In this document: piece after piece, positions 28,098 through 35,817 of the stretch
Layout of the letters: each line of letters opens with the position of its first letter
How positions within the stretch are numbered: the stretch's first letter is position 1
Source of the DNA: Bacteroidota bacterium
GTDB taxonomy: Bacteria > Bacteroidota > Bacteroidia > NS11-12g > UBA9320
Direction: 5' to 3'
Assembly: GCA_947468275.1 (NCBI GenBank)
Contig: CANIKO010000014.1
Location: 1 to 64,000 of the forward strand
Length of the DNA stretch: 64,000 nucleotides
Made by a program: the position numbers and the translations under genes
The notes under the pieces: model-generated
Told to the model about the DNA's origin: nothing
Database searches by the model: none
What the model saw: only the letters and a program-made list of their open reading frames with translations

Positions 28098-29570
28098 CTA
28101 AACTTCTGCATCCAAAATACTTTCTGCTTCAAACATAAAGGCAGACATTTCCATATCCTCTTTTATAAAAGGAATTTTTTCTCTTACAGTTTTTACAAGT
28201 TTTTTTGAAGCAGATGAGCATTGTGTGATATCTCTAAATTCCAAAGCCTGACAGGCGGTAAAAAGCTCAACAGCTAAAACCTTTCTAACGTTTTCAACTA
28301 CTCGAATAAGTTTCAACATCGCGTTGGCACCCATACTCACATGGTCTTCTTGCCCGTTACTGCTAACAATGCTATCGACAGAAGACGGAGTGCAAAGTTG
28401 TTTATTTAAACTAACCACTGAGGCAGCGGTATATTGAGGAATCATAAAGCCGGAATTGAGTCCGGGATTAGGGGTTAAAAATACCGGCAAACCCCGTTCA
28501 CCTGAAATGAGTTTATATATTCTGCGTTCGGAGATGCTACCCAATTCAGCCATTCCCATTGCCAAAAAATCAGCATGTAAAGCCAAAACCTGACCATGAA
28601 AATTCCCACCAGAGATAATTAAATCATCTTCTACAAAAATATTAGGGTTATCCGTTACAGCATTTATTTCGTTTGTAAAAATAGTTTCAACTTGTTCCAA
28701 GACATCGCGTGTAGCACCATGAACTTGTGGAATGCATCGGAAGGAATAGGGGTCTTGAACGGATTTTTTTTCTCCGTTCATCATATGACTATCGGCTAGT
28801 AAAGAGGAAATATTTTTAGCTGTTTCTATTTGCCCTTTTTGTTTTCTCACCTCATGAATTTGAGGAAAGAAAGGTTCGGTGCGGCAATCAAAGGCTTCCA
28901 AACTTAATGCAGCAATTCTATCTGCCCATCGGCTCAGTTTTTTTGCTAATAAAAGAGAATACATTCCATAAGCGGTCATAAACTGCGTGCCGTTTATTAA
29001 TGCTAGCCCCTCCTTTGGGCCAAGGGTTAAAGGGGAGAAATTGTGATTGGTTAAAACTTCTAAAGACGGTTTATTTCCGATTTTTCCTTTGCCGATAAGA
29101 GGTAAACATAGATGAGCCAAAGGAGCTAAATCTCCTGATGCCCCTAAAGAGCCTTGCTTGTAAACTAATGGATATAAACTAAGGTTTAAAAAATCTGCAA
29201 GTCGCGCAACGGTATCATTCTTAACACCGCTATATCCTAAACTTAATGATTTTATCTTAAACAAAAGCATCAGTTTGACAACCTCATCCGGCACGGTTTC
29301 TCCCATACCGCAGGCATGACTCATTAAAAGATTCTCTTGTAATTTAACAAGGTCGCCCGTACTAATTTGAGTATTGCAAAGTGACCCAAAACCGGTATTA
29401 ATTCCATAAAAAACAGAACCCGGTACATTGATTTTTTGTAAAAGGTAATCATTGCATTTTTGAATAGCTTCAATCGCTAGTTGGTCGATAGTAACCTTTT
29501 GGTTATTTGCTAAAAATTCAGAAACGGATTCTAATGATAATGGTTCTGAAATATTAATGTATACTGCCAT
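28098..29570 (-). CDS. hutH: Histidine ammonia-lyase (aromatic amino acid lyase family)
   Basis: Deaminates histidine to urocanate. The 490-residue protein has the Ala-Ser-Gly triad that forms the MIO prosthetic group in GSLGASGDLAPLAHL (about 140-155), the YGINTGFGSL loop, LINGTQFMTAYG, QDPYSFRCIPQVHGA and NGQEDHVSMGA. Length matches HutH (~500). The triad and QDPYS-type segment favour histidine over tyrosine or phenylalanine as substrate, but this is not certain. hutU, hutI and hutF are not adjacent, so the pathway is not clustered here. Confidence 0.9.
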   Translation of the reverse strand: MAVYINISEPLSLESVSEFLANNQKVTIDQLAIEAIQKCNDYLLQKINVPGSVFYGINTGFGSLCNTQISTGDLVKLQENLLMSHACGMGETVPDEVVKLMLLFKIKSLSLGYSGVKNDTVARLADFLNLSLYPLVYKQGSLGASGDLAPLAHLCLPLIGKGKIGNKPSLEVLTNHNFSPLTLGPKEGLALINGTQFMTAYGMYSLLLAKKLSRWADRIAALSLEAFDCRTEPFFPQIHEVRKQKGQIETAKNISSLLADSHMMNGEKKSVQDPYSFRCIPQVHGATRDVLEQVETIFTNEINAVTDNPNIFVEDDLIISGGNFHGQVLALHADFLAMGMAELGSISERRIYKLISGERGLPVFLTPNPGLNSGFMIPQYTAASVVSLNKQLCTPSSVDSIVSSNGQEDHVSMGANAMLKLIRVVENVRKVLAVELFTACQALEFRDITQCSSASKKLVKTVREKIPFIKEDMEMSAFMFEAESILDAEV

Positions 29571-29693
29571 AGTTTGGTTGCCAAAATCTTAGATATTATT
29601 GTTAATTATAAGCCCTAAATCCTCTCAAGATGCGAATTTGCTTCGATAAAGATAGATTAGTCATTTTTCAAATTGAATAATATTTTAAATTAT

Positions 29694-30461
29694 TTACTCC
29701 CCAAGCATACTCAACCTGATTTTGGTTAGTATGTTTTTGGTATTTGCTGGAAAATCACTTTGAACCATCCAGTCGTAATAGGACGGTTCCTTTTTGAAAA
29801 CATCCCTAACCAACTTGCCTTTATGTTTTCCGAAATTGAAAACTTCTTCTTTTTTTTCATTATAAACGATGCGTCCGGCCAAATCTACTTGGCCATTTTG
29901 GGCCGATAGTTTGTGGAGCCCTTCAACAGAATTATCAAGATCGGGATAACGTTCCAATTGGGCTTTTAATATATCGAAAGTAGCGATGGTATCATACTTT
30001 GCCGAATGTGCATTCTCTAAATCTTGCTTGCAATAAAACTTGAAGGCTGCGGCCAAATTGCGAGGTTCCATAGTATGGAAAATTCGCATCACATCTACAA
30101 AGTTCCTATTATTAATGTCAAGTTCCATTCCAGCTCTGTAAAATTCCTCAACCAAAAGCGGCACATCAAATTTATTGGAGTTAAAACCTGCAAAATCACA
30201 ATTATCTAAAAATGTTTTAAGCACTTGTGCTTTTTCAGAAAAGGCAGGCTTGTTTTTTACATCTTCATCTTTAATGCCATGGATCGCAGTAGCTTCTGCA
30301 GGAATTGGAATGCCAGGATTATAAAACTCATGCAAATGGTCTTCGCTTCCGTCAGGTTTTAGTTTTATTAAATAAATTTCAACAATTCTGTCTTTGGAAG
30401 TACTGATGCCGGTACTTTCTATATCAAAAAATACGAGGGGTTTTGTTAGGGATAAACTCAT
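29694..30461 (-). CDS. DnaQ-like 3'-5' exonuclease with C-terminal putative quorum-type extension
   Basis: The 255-residue protein begins with a DEDD exonuclease domain: ExoI FFDIESTG (D13 and E15), ExoII region AGFNSNKFDVPLL, and ExoIII region HSAKYDTIATFDIL. After residue ~205 comes FNFGKHKGKLVRDVFKKEPSYYDWM, a small domain seen behind RNase T/DnaQ-like exonucleases in Bacteroidota (DUF3820-like). It probably acts on DNA or RNA 3' ends in repair or turnover rather than as the polymerase III epsilon subunit, because no clamp-binding region is obvious. It follows trmD after an 85-bp gap on the same strand. The word 'extension' here is descriptive; its role is unknown. Confidence 0.85.
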   Translation of the reverse strand: MSLSLTKPLVFFDIESTGISTSKDRIVEIYLIKLKPDGSEDHLHEFYNPGIPIPAEATAIHGIKDEDVKNKPAFSEKAQVLKTFLDNCDFAGFNSNKFDVPLLVEEFYRAGMELDINNRNFVDVMRIFHTMEPRNLAAAFKFYCKQDLENAHSAKYDTIATFDILKAQLERYPDLDNSVEGLHKLSAQNGQVDLAGRIVYNEKKEEVFNFGKHKGKLVRDVFKKEPSYYDWMVQSDFPANTKNILTKIRLSMLGE

Positions 30462-30546
30462 TAATAATTTGTGGGCTATGATTTATAAATGTTCAATAAT
30501 CGATTTTCAATACTCAATTTTTAATCTTTGTTGCGGTAGCCAATTT

Positions 30547-31224
30547 TCAAATCTCCAAATTGGGCCTTTTCAACCGTGTTTTCTCCAACGCTTTTTCCTC
30601 CCGCCATTCATTTATTTTTTTAAAGTCTCCTGAAAGCAAAACTTTAGGCACTTTCCAGCCTTCAAATTCTGCTGGACGTGTATATAGTGGTGGAGCTAGT
30701 AAATCATCTTGGAAACTGTCACTCAATGCTGATTCTTCATCACTAATTACTCCAGGAACCAAACGGCAGATAGCATCAGCTAATATTATTGCCGGTAATT
30801 CGCCTCCAGTTAAAACATAATCGCCAATGGATATTTCTTTGGTTATTAAATGTTCTCGGATACGTTCATCAATGCCTTTATAATGGCCACATAGCAGAAT
30901 TATATTGGTAGAGAGGGAAAGTTTATTAGCTGTCTTTTGTTCAAAAATTTCACCATCAGGAGTTAAAAAAATGACCTCATCATAGTTTCGTTGTTTTTTT
31001 AAATCGTTAATACAATTAAAAATAGGCTCAATGCGCATTACCATTCCGGCGCCACCCCCAAATTGATAATCATCCACCGAACGAGATTTTCCCAATCCAT
31101 ATTGGCGCAAGTCAACAATATTGATATTTATTAATCCTTTGTCTTTTCCTCGTTTTAAAATGGAATGTTCCAACGGGCTTTGGATTAAGGCTGGCAATAC
31201 AGAAATAATATCAATATGTAACAT
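30547..31224 (-). CDS. trmD: tRNA (guanine-37-N1)-methyltransferase TrmD
   Basis: Methylates G37 next to the tRNA anticodon using SAM, preventing frameshifting. The 225-residue SPOUT enzyme has [19 protein letters not shown] at the N-terminus, [13 protein letters not shown], the knot motifs [13 protein letters not shown] and [16 protein letters not shown], and the catalytic region [15 protein letters not shown]. It starts 1 nt inside rimM, giving coupled translation, as in the common rpsP-rimM-trmD operon. The last codons and stop lie inside an ATTTTCAA-type intergenic repeat. Confidence 0.97.
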   Translation of the reverse strand: MLHIDIISVLPALIQSPLEHSILKRGKDKGLININIVDLRQYGLGKSRSVDDYQFGGGAGMVMRIEPIFNCINDLKKQRNYDEVIFLTPDGEIFEQKTANKLSLSTNIILLCGHYKGIDERIREHLITKEISIGDYVLTGGELPAIILADAICRLVPGVISDEESALSDSFQDDLLAPPLYTRPAEFEGWKVPKVLLSGDFKKINEWREEKALEKTRLKRPNLEI

Positions 31225-31727
31225 TAGTCGTTAATGTTAATTAAACCTTCGGGTAGGTTAGTGTAAATTATTTCCTTTTCATTGTCAAAATCTATTATCA
31301 ATTCTTCGACAAATGGGATATAAAATGTTTTAGATTTGTGAATGATTTCCAACATATCTTGACCTGGCTTATGGATATGTTCAATAACTTCGCCAATTGG
31401 TCCTAATTGTTTGTCAATTATTTTAAATCCTACCGTATCATTGGTCCATGTTACGTCCTCAGAATCTTCATCAGATTCAATAAATACAGATAACCCAACT
31501 ATCTCTTCGGCTTCCTCCACAGATTGAATATCCTCGAATTTTACTTGACATTCTGTGTCTGTTTTTGAAATTTGTTCAATAAAAAAAGGAACCGCTTTTT
31601 TGTTGATTTCCAACATTAACGGTTCCTTTTGGTTAAGAGTAATTTTTGGATTTTCTATATGTATTTTAACGACACCTTTAAATCCGTGTGTTTTTTTAAT
31701 AAAACCAACGTAGACAAGGCCAGCCAA
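31224..31727 (-). CDS. rimM: Ribosome maturation factor RimM
   Basis: Binds S19 during maturation of the 30S head. The 167-residue protein has the N-terminal RimM barrel ([17 protein letters not shown]) and the C-terminal PRC-barrel-like domain ([20 protein letters not shown]). Length is normal. It lies 13 bp downstream of rpsP and overlaps trmD by one base, in the canonical operon order. Confidence 0.96.
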   Translation of the reverse strand: MAGLVYVGFIKKTHGFKGVVKIHIENPKITLNQKEPLMLEINKKAVPFFIEQISKTDTECQVKFEDIQSVEEAEEIVGLSVFIESDEDSEDVTWTNDTVGFKIIDKQLGPIGEVIEHIHKPGQDMLEIIHKSKTFYIPFVEELIIDFDNEKEIIYTNLPEGLININD

Positions 31728-31740
31728 AATTCATTAAAAA

Positions 31741-32436
31741 TTAAGCTTCTTGTTCTGGTGCAGCTTCTTCAGTTGAAGGAGTTTCAGCTACAACTTCTTC
31801 TGCTGTTTCAGACACTGGTTCAAGGGTAACTTCGGCAACTTCTTCAGCTGCTTCTGCTAAAATTTCTTCAGTTGCTTCTGCTACAACTTCTTCAGTTGAT
31901 TCTGTTACTGATTCTTCTACTTCAGAAGAAACTTCTTCAGTTTCTTCTGATTCTGTATTAGCGACTTCTTCAGCAAGTGGTGAGTTTTTGGCTAATACCT
32001 TAGCGGCAATAGCATCTTTCATTTTAGTTTCACGTTCAAGGTTTGCCGCAGCTTTAGCATCACGTGCCGAAGCTAAAGTGTCAACTTTACTAGTAATTTT
32101 ACTTTCTTTTGTTTCCAACCATTTGGTGAATTTTTCTTCTGCTTGCTCAAGAGTATGTGCACCTTTCTTTACCCCGTTAATGAGGAAATCTTTGTGTAAT
32201 ACACCTTTGTAGGATAAAATTGCTTTTGCTGTATCGGAAGGTTGTGCACCAACTTGCAACCAATGTAAAGACCTTTCAAAATTTAGGTCGATAGTTGCTG
32301 GGTTAGTGTTAGGATTATACAATCCAAGTCTTTCGATATACTTTCCATCCCTAGGAGCTCTGCTGTCCGCCACCACAATGTGGAACAAAGGACGACGTTT
32401 ACGTCCTTGTCTTTGTAATCTGATTTTTGTTGCCAT
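31741..32436 (-). CDS. rpsP: 30S ribosomal protein S16 with long acidic Ala/Glu-rich C-terminal tail
   Basis: Residues 1-~80 are a normal bS16 (MATKIRLQRQGRKRRPLFHIVVADSRAP at the start, GAQPSDTA, then ILSYKGVLHKDFL). A basic helical linker (about 100-150) follows, and then ~80 residues almost entirely of E, A, V, S and T in irregular repeats such as EEVVAEATEE. At 231 residues it is nearly three times the E. coli length (82). C-terminal extensions on S16 are known in Bacteroidota, but this one is long and highly acidic. It heads the rpsP-rimM-trmD operon. The DNA of the tail is a degenerate CTTCTTCAG-type repeat, so length polymorphism is plausible. Confidence 0.95.
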   Translation of the reverse strand: MATKIRLQRQGRKRRPLFHIVVADSRAPRDGKYIERLGLYNPNTNPATIDLNFERSLHWLQVGAQPSDTAKAILSYKGVLHKDFLINGVKKGAHTLEQAEEKFTKWLETKESKITSKVDTLASARDAKAAANLERETKMKDAIAAKVLAKNSPLAEEVANTESEETEEVSSEVEESVTESTEEVVAEATEEILAEAAEEVAEVTLEPVSETAEEVVAETPSTEEAAPEQEA

Positions 32437-32485
32437 TTTTTTATAATGTTTTTAATCCCTTGGTTCTCCAAAATCCGAAGGGCTG

Positions 32486-32493
32486 CAAAAGTA
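32486..32493 (-). promoter_or_regulatory. Possible -7 element for rpsP operon
   Basis: On the minus strand TACTTTTG, an exact TAnnTTTG match, lies 49 nt upstream of the rpsP ATG. A good -33 box is not visible, because a T-rich terminator stem occupies that region, so this is tentative. Confidence 0.35.
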
Positions 32494-32509
32494 AAAAAAT
32501 ATATTAAAT

Positions 32510-32537
32510 AAAAAAAGGAACTCACGTTCCTTTTTTT
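32510..32537. terminator. Intrinsic terminator between thioredoxin-like gene and rpsP
   Basis: A perfect 12-bp inverted repeat (AAAAAAAGGAAC / GTTCCTTTTTTT) around a TCAC loop, with runs of A and T on either side, so it can work in both directions. It follows the minus-strand thioredoxin-like gene (stop at 32559) and precedes rpsP on the same strand. Confidence 0.85.
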
Positions 32538-32558
32538 TGAATTATTTTATAGGACAAA

Positions 32559-33011
32559 TTATTTTTTAGCGAGAGCCATTTTACCAACTTCAATAAAACT
32601 TTCTGAATCAATATAGCCCAAATCACGATGCTTTACATCTCCCTTGAAATCAATAAATAGGTAAGTTGGATAAGCTTCAATTGCATAAATTGAGGCAGTG
32701 TTAACTCCTTCCTCTTCTTCCATATCCATTTTTAAGCATATAAAATTTTTGTTGAAGTAGTCTCCAACCTCTTTATTTACGAAAGTTTTTTTAGCCATGC
32801 TTTTGCAAGGTCCACACCAAGTAGTATAACAATCAATGAAAATTAATTTGTTTTCTTTTTTGGCTTTAACCTTAGCTTCTTTTAATGTTCCATGAAAAAA
32901 TTTAATTCCAGGGAGAATTGATTCCTTTATTTTATTGGATTGAAACGCGCTGCTTGCAACTATGGCAACTAATAAAATTATTAAACTTCCGATTTTTGTA
33001 AACTTGTTCAT
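32559..33011 (-). CDS. Exported thioredoxin-like protein
   Basis: The 150-residue protein has an N-terminal hydrophobic signal or anchor (about 8-24) followed by a thioredoxin fold with the active site WCGPC (about 65-69) and the cis-Pro strand AYPTYLFID. The KEAKVKAKKENKLIFIDCYT entry is typical of the thioredoxin_7/DUF255-like exported group in Bacteroidota. It is probably a periplasmic reductase or isomerase. It could be cleaved or remain tethered. The MsrB lipoprotein at 13.3 kb is a possible client, but there is no positional link. Terminator follows at 32510-32537. Confidence 0.88.
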   Translation of the reverse strand: MNKFTKIGSLIILLVAIVASSAFQSNKIKESILPGIKFFHGTLKEAKVKAKKENKLIFIDCYTTWCGPCKSMAKKTFVNKEVGDYFNKNFICLKMDMEEEEGVNTASIYAIEAYPTYLFIDFKGDVKHRDLGYIDSESFIEVGKMALAKK

Positions 33012-33042
33012 ATTACTCTTTACTTAGTGTTTTTTTTTAATT

Positions 33043-33050
33043 TATGTTTG
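33043..33050 (+). promoter_or_regulatory. Promoter -7 element for the multi-His membrane protein
   Basis: TATGTTTG (33043-33050) is an exact TAnnTTTG match, 7 nt before the ATG at 33058, so the leader would be very short. The -33 region is poor (TTAG near 33024). Confidence 0.45.
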
Positions 33051-33057
33051 CACCTTA

Positions 33058-33699
33058 ATGAATCAGCCGTCGATATACATATATGGTTACTTAGTTCATG
33101 AGCCCGTAACTGCTTTAACCGATTTGATAATTTGTATTTGTTGCACAATATTAGGTTCAAAAGTTGGCAAATCTAGTGATAGAAATTGGTCTTATTTTTT
33201 TTACACAATTGCATTAGCATCTTTTTTTGGTGGACTTGGCCATGGTTTATACCTCTACAAAAATAATATTTTACAATTAATATCACGCAGTACTAATATA
33301 GTGGCTGTATATGTTGTTTCATTAGCATCAATTTCACTTTTGAAAAATGTGAATGTGAGATTTTTTATTAAAGTGATTTCTTTTATTCAATTAATTGTTG
33401 GTTTAGGTTATCTTATTTTTTATAATCAATTTTGGATAGTGAAATTGGATGCCGTATTAGGTCTTGGTATAATTGTAGGAGGAATTAATGTTTTCTTAGC
33501 AATTAAAGGAAATAAAGGGAGTCTATTTATTTTGGTTGGTTTAATTATTCATGGAATTGCAGCATTTCTGCATTCTAATAAAATATCAATAAGTAGATGG
33601 TTTAATCACAATGACATTAGCCATGTTATCTTGATTTTTGGTTTTTATTTTATGGCTAAAGGCGTTATTAAATTACACGAATATTATGCAATCAATTAA
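33058..33699 (+). CDS. Multi-helix membrane protein with conserved-looking His/Asp positions
   Basis: The 213-residue integral membrane protein has about seven hydrophobic segments. Polar residues cluster near segment ends: HEPVTALTD (about 14-22), GGLGHG (about 60-65), KLDAVLG (about 127-133), HGIAAFLHS (about 165-173) and FNHNDISH (about 182-189). The pattern resembles small Bacteroidota membrane families such as DUF6962, but I am not sure of the name. The Asp/His placement also recalls the CREST hydrolase superfamily (alkaline ceramidases, PAQR); this is only an impression. Its end overlaps by 14 nt the start of the M28 peptidase gene, so the two are probably coupled. Confidence 0.6.
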   Translation: MNQPSIYIYGYLVHEPVTALTDLIICICCTILGSKVGKSSDRNWSYFFYTIALASFFGGLGHGLYLYKNNILQLISRSTNIVAVYVVSLASISLLKNVNVRFFIKVISFIQLIVGLGYLIFYNQFWIVKLDAVLGLGIIVGGINVFLAIKGNKGSLFILVGLIIHGIAAFLHSNKISISRWFNHNDISHVILIFGFYFMAKGVIKLHEYYAIN

Positions 33700-35086
33700 T
33701 TTGAAAAAAATACTAACATTTTTTATTTTAGGAATGTGCTTTTTTAACGCTAATTCCCAACAATCAAAGGATTCCACTCAAATCCGTCGAATCTTTGATA
33801 TGGCTTTGACAGATGATAAAGCCTATGAAAACTTAAGGGTACTTTGTAAAAATGTGGGTAATCGAATAAGCGGAAGTAAGGCTGCTGATTCGGCTGTAAA
33901 CTGGGGGTATAACGTCTTGAAATCAATGTGGGTGGATACTGTTTATAAAATACCTATTTCTGTTCCTTGCTGGAGCAGAGGCACCATTGAAAGGGCCTAT
34001 ATTTATCATACTGATTTAAGACTTAATATAACCGCTCTTGGCGGTTCGGTGGGTACCAACGGATTATTAAAAGCCCAAGTTGTTGTAGCCAATGGAATTG
34101 AAGATTTGGAACGGTTGGGTGAAAAGGAAATCAAAGGGAAAATTGTTTTTTTTAATAAACCGTTTGATCCTAAAACTATAAATGGTTTTGAAGCCTATGG
34201 GGCTTGTGTTAATCAGCGATATGCGGGTGCAAGCAAGGCCGCGGAGTATGGCGCAGTTGGAGTCTTAGTCAGAAGTATGACTCATAAAAATGATAATAGC
34301 CCACATACAGGAAGTATGGGTTACACGGATGATGCGCATAAAATCCCTGCAGCTGCTATAAGTACTGAGCATGCTGATTTATTAATTGAACAATTGAGAA
34401 TAAAACCCACTTTAAGGGTTGCATTAAAAATGAACTGTAAAACTTTAGCTGATAAGGAAAGTTTTGATGTGGTGGCAGAAATAAAAGGTGAAACAGAGCC
34501 CGAAACAATTATAACTGTTGGTGGTCATTTGGATAGTTGGGATATTGGCGAAGGAGCTCACGATGATGGAGCCGGCATCGTACATAGCATAGAGTTATTG
34601 AGATTGATTCACGCTAATGGTTACCATCCAAGACATACCATTCGTGTGGTTTTATTTATGAATGAAGAAAATGGAAATAGAGGGGGAAAGGGTTACGCCC
34701 AATGGGTAAAAGATAGAGGTGAAAAGCATATAATGGCTTTGGAAAGTGATGCCGGAGGACATACCCCACGTGGATTTGGTATTTCAGCTCCCGATAGTTT
34801 GTTTAATATAATTTCCGGCTACCGCTCTGTTTTGGAACCTTATGGTTGCCATGTGTTTAAGAAAAGTGCTTGGGGGGGAGGAGTTGATATTAATCCTTTA
34901 AAACTAGATTCAGCACTTACTATTAATCCAGATATGATTCTATTAGGATTTATGCCGGATAGCCAGCGATATTTTGATTTTCATCATGCCAAAACCGATG
35001 TTTTTGAAAATGTGCATAAACGTGAACTGGAAATGGGAGCCGGGGCCATTGGAGCGATTGTTTATTTGATTGACAAGCATTTTTAG
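33686..35086 (+). CDS. Exported M28 family metallopeptidase
   Basis: I choose the ATG at 33686 (MQSINLKKILTFFILG) rather than the track's 33638, because it gives a normal signal peptide ending near NANSQ; the protein is then 466 residues. A PA-like domain (KGKIVFFNKPFD ... GAVGVLVRSM) precedes the zinc peptidase domain with GGHLDSWDIGEGAHDDGAG (metal-binding H and D), MNEENGNRGG (catalytic Glu) and a C-terminal FDFHHAKTD His. It matches carboxypeptidase Q-like M28 enzymes and probably trims peptides in the periplasm or outside. It overlaps the upstream membrane-protein gene. A G7 run at 34872-34878 lies in the coding region. Confidence 0.9.
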   Translation: MQSINLKKILTFFILGMCFFNANSQQSKDSTQIRRIFDMALTDDKAYENLRVLCKNVGNRISGSKAADSAVNWGYNVLKSMWVDTVYKIPISVPCWSRGTIERAYIYHTDLRLNITALGGSVGTNGLLKAQVVVANGIEDLERLGEKEIKGKIVFFNKPFDPKTINGFEAYGACVNQRYAGASKAAEYGAVGVLVRSMTHKNDNSPHTGSMGYTDDAHKIPAAAISTEHADLLIEQLRIKPTLRVALKMNCKTLADKESFDVVAEIKGETEPETIITVGGHLDSWDIGEGAHDDGAGIVHSIELLRLIHANGYHPRHTIRVVLFMNEENGNRGGKGYAQWVKDRGEKHIMALESDAGGHTPRGFGISAPDSLFNIISGYRSVLEPYGCHVFKKSAWGGGVDINPLKLDSALTINPDMILLGFMPDSQRYFDFHHAKTDVFENVHKRELEMGAGAIGAIVYLIDKHF

Positions 35087-35099
35087 GTTTTCAATCGGT

Positions 35100-35723
35100 T
35101 TAGCCGTAAAGACTACAAATTGGGCAAACCTTAGGATTATGACCTCGTGCTGGGCAATAAGCTCGCCCAAAATAAATGATTTGAAGATGAAGCGTATTCC
35201 ATTTATCTTTTGGAGTAAGGCGTTTTAAATCTTTTTCGGTTTGTTCCACATTTTTTCCGGAGGTAAGTCCCCAACGGGTGGCAAGGCGGTGAATGTGAGT
35301 ATCTACAGGAAAAGCGTCAAATCCAAAGGCTTGGCTCATTAACACTGAAGCCGTTTTGTGACCAACTCCCGGTAATTCTTCCAAGGCTTCAAATGTTTGT
35401 GGAACTTCGCCATTGTATTTATCAATGAGAATATGGCTTAAGTTAAAAATTGCTTTTGATTTGGCAGGTCCAAGTCCGCAGGGAGTTATTATTTCTTTTA
35501 TTTCTTCGATACTTAGTTTTATCATATCATAAGGATTATCCGCTCGATTAAAAAGTAAAGGCGTTATTTTATTCACACGTTCATCCGTACATTGGGCTGA
35601 GAGTAATACAGAAATTAATAAGGTGTAATCGTCCTTGTGCACCAAAGGAATGGGAGGATTTGGAAATAAATCTTCTAGGATTTGGATGATATGGGATACT
35701 TTCTCTTTTTTTGACATATTCAT
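35100..35723 (-). CDS. nth: Endonuclease III, variant with truncated iron-sulfur cluster motif
   Basis: DNA glycosylase/AP lyase removing oxidised pyrimidines. The 207-residue protein has the helix-hairpin-helix ELPGVGHKTASVL with catalytic Lys and the VDTHIHRLATRWGL catalytic Asp. The usual C-terminal [4Fe-4S] site is CX6CX2CX5C; here C190, C200 and C203 are spaced CX9CX2C and the protein ends at residue 207, so the fourth cysteine is missing. Such YCPARGH...CPICS tails do occur in some Nth homologues, so this may be a lineage variant with an altered or no cluster. It is convergent with the peptidase gene; the stops are 13 bp apart. Confidence 0.9.
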   Translation of the reverse strand: MNMSKKEKVSHIIQILEDLFPNPPIPLVHKDDYTLLISVLLSAQCTDERVNKITPLLFNRADNPYDMIKLSIEEIKEIITPCGLGPAKSKAIFNLSHILIDKYNGEVPQTFEALEELPGVGHKTASVLMSQAFGFDAFPVDTHIHRLATRWGLTSGKNVEQTEKDLKRLTPKDKWNTLHLQIIYFGRAYCPARGHNPKVCPICSLYG

Positions 35724-35739
35724 TTAATAATTCAGATTG

Positions 35740-35807
35740 TTGTCATTCCGACAGAGGAGGAATCTATTTTTAAAATTAAATAGATGCATCGTTCCTCAGC
35801 ATGACAA
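35740..35807. repeat. Imperfect long inverted repeat (REP-like)
   Basis: TTGTCATTCC ... and ... ATGACAA ends pair around a stem that includes GAGGAATCTATTT / AAATAGATGCATCGTTCCTC with several mismatches; total length about 68 bp. It fills the gap between nth and lplA. Similar TGTCATTCCGA-type hairpins recur between genes in Bacteroidota. It has no T-tract, so it is more likely a dispersed repeat than a terminator. Confidence 0.6.
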
Positions 35808-35817
35808 AAGAGTTACC

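Noticed and set aside
31800-31960. Short repeated CTTCTTCAG-like units mistaken for a CRISPR or minisatellite array
   Set aside because: They are the coding repeats of the S16 acidic tail, with irregular spacing and no unique spacers.
31988-32212. 74-aa plus-strand ORF in rpsP
   Set aside because: Antisense shadow of the S16 linker region.
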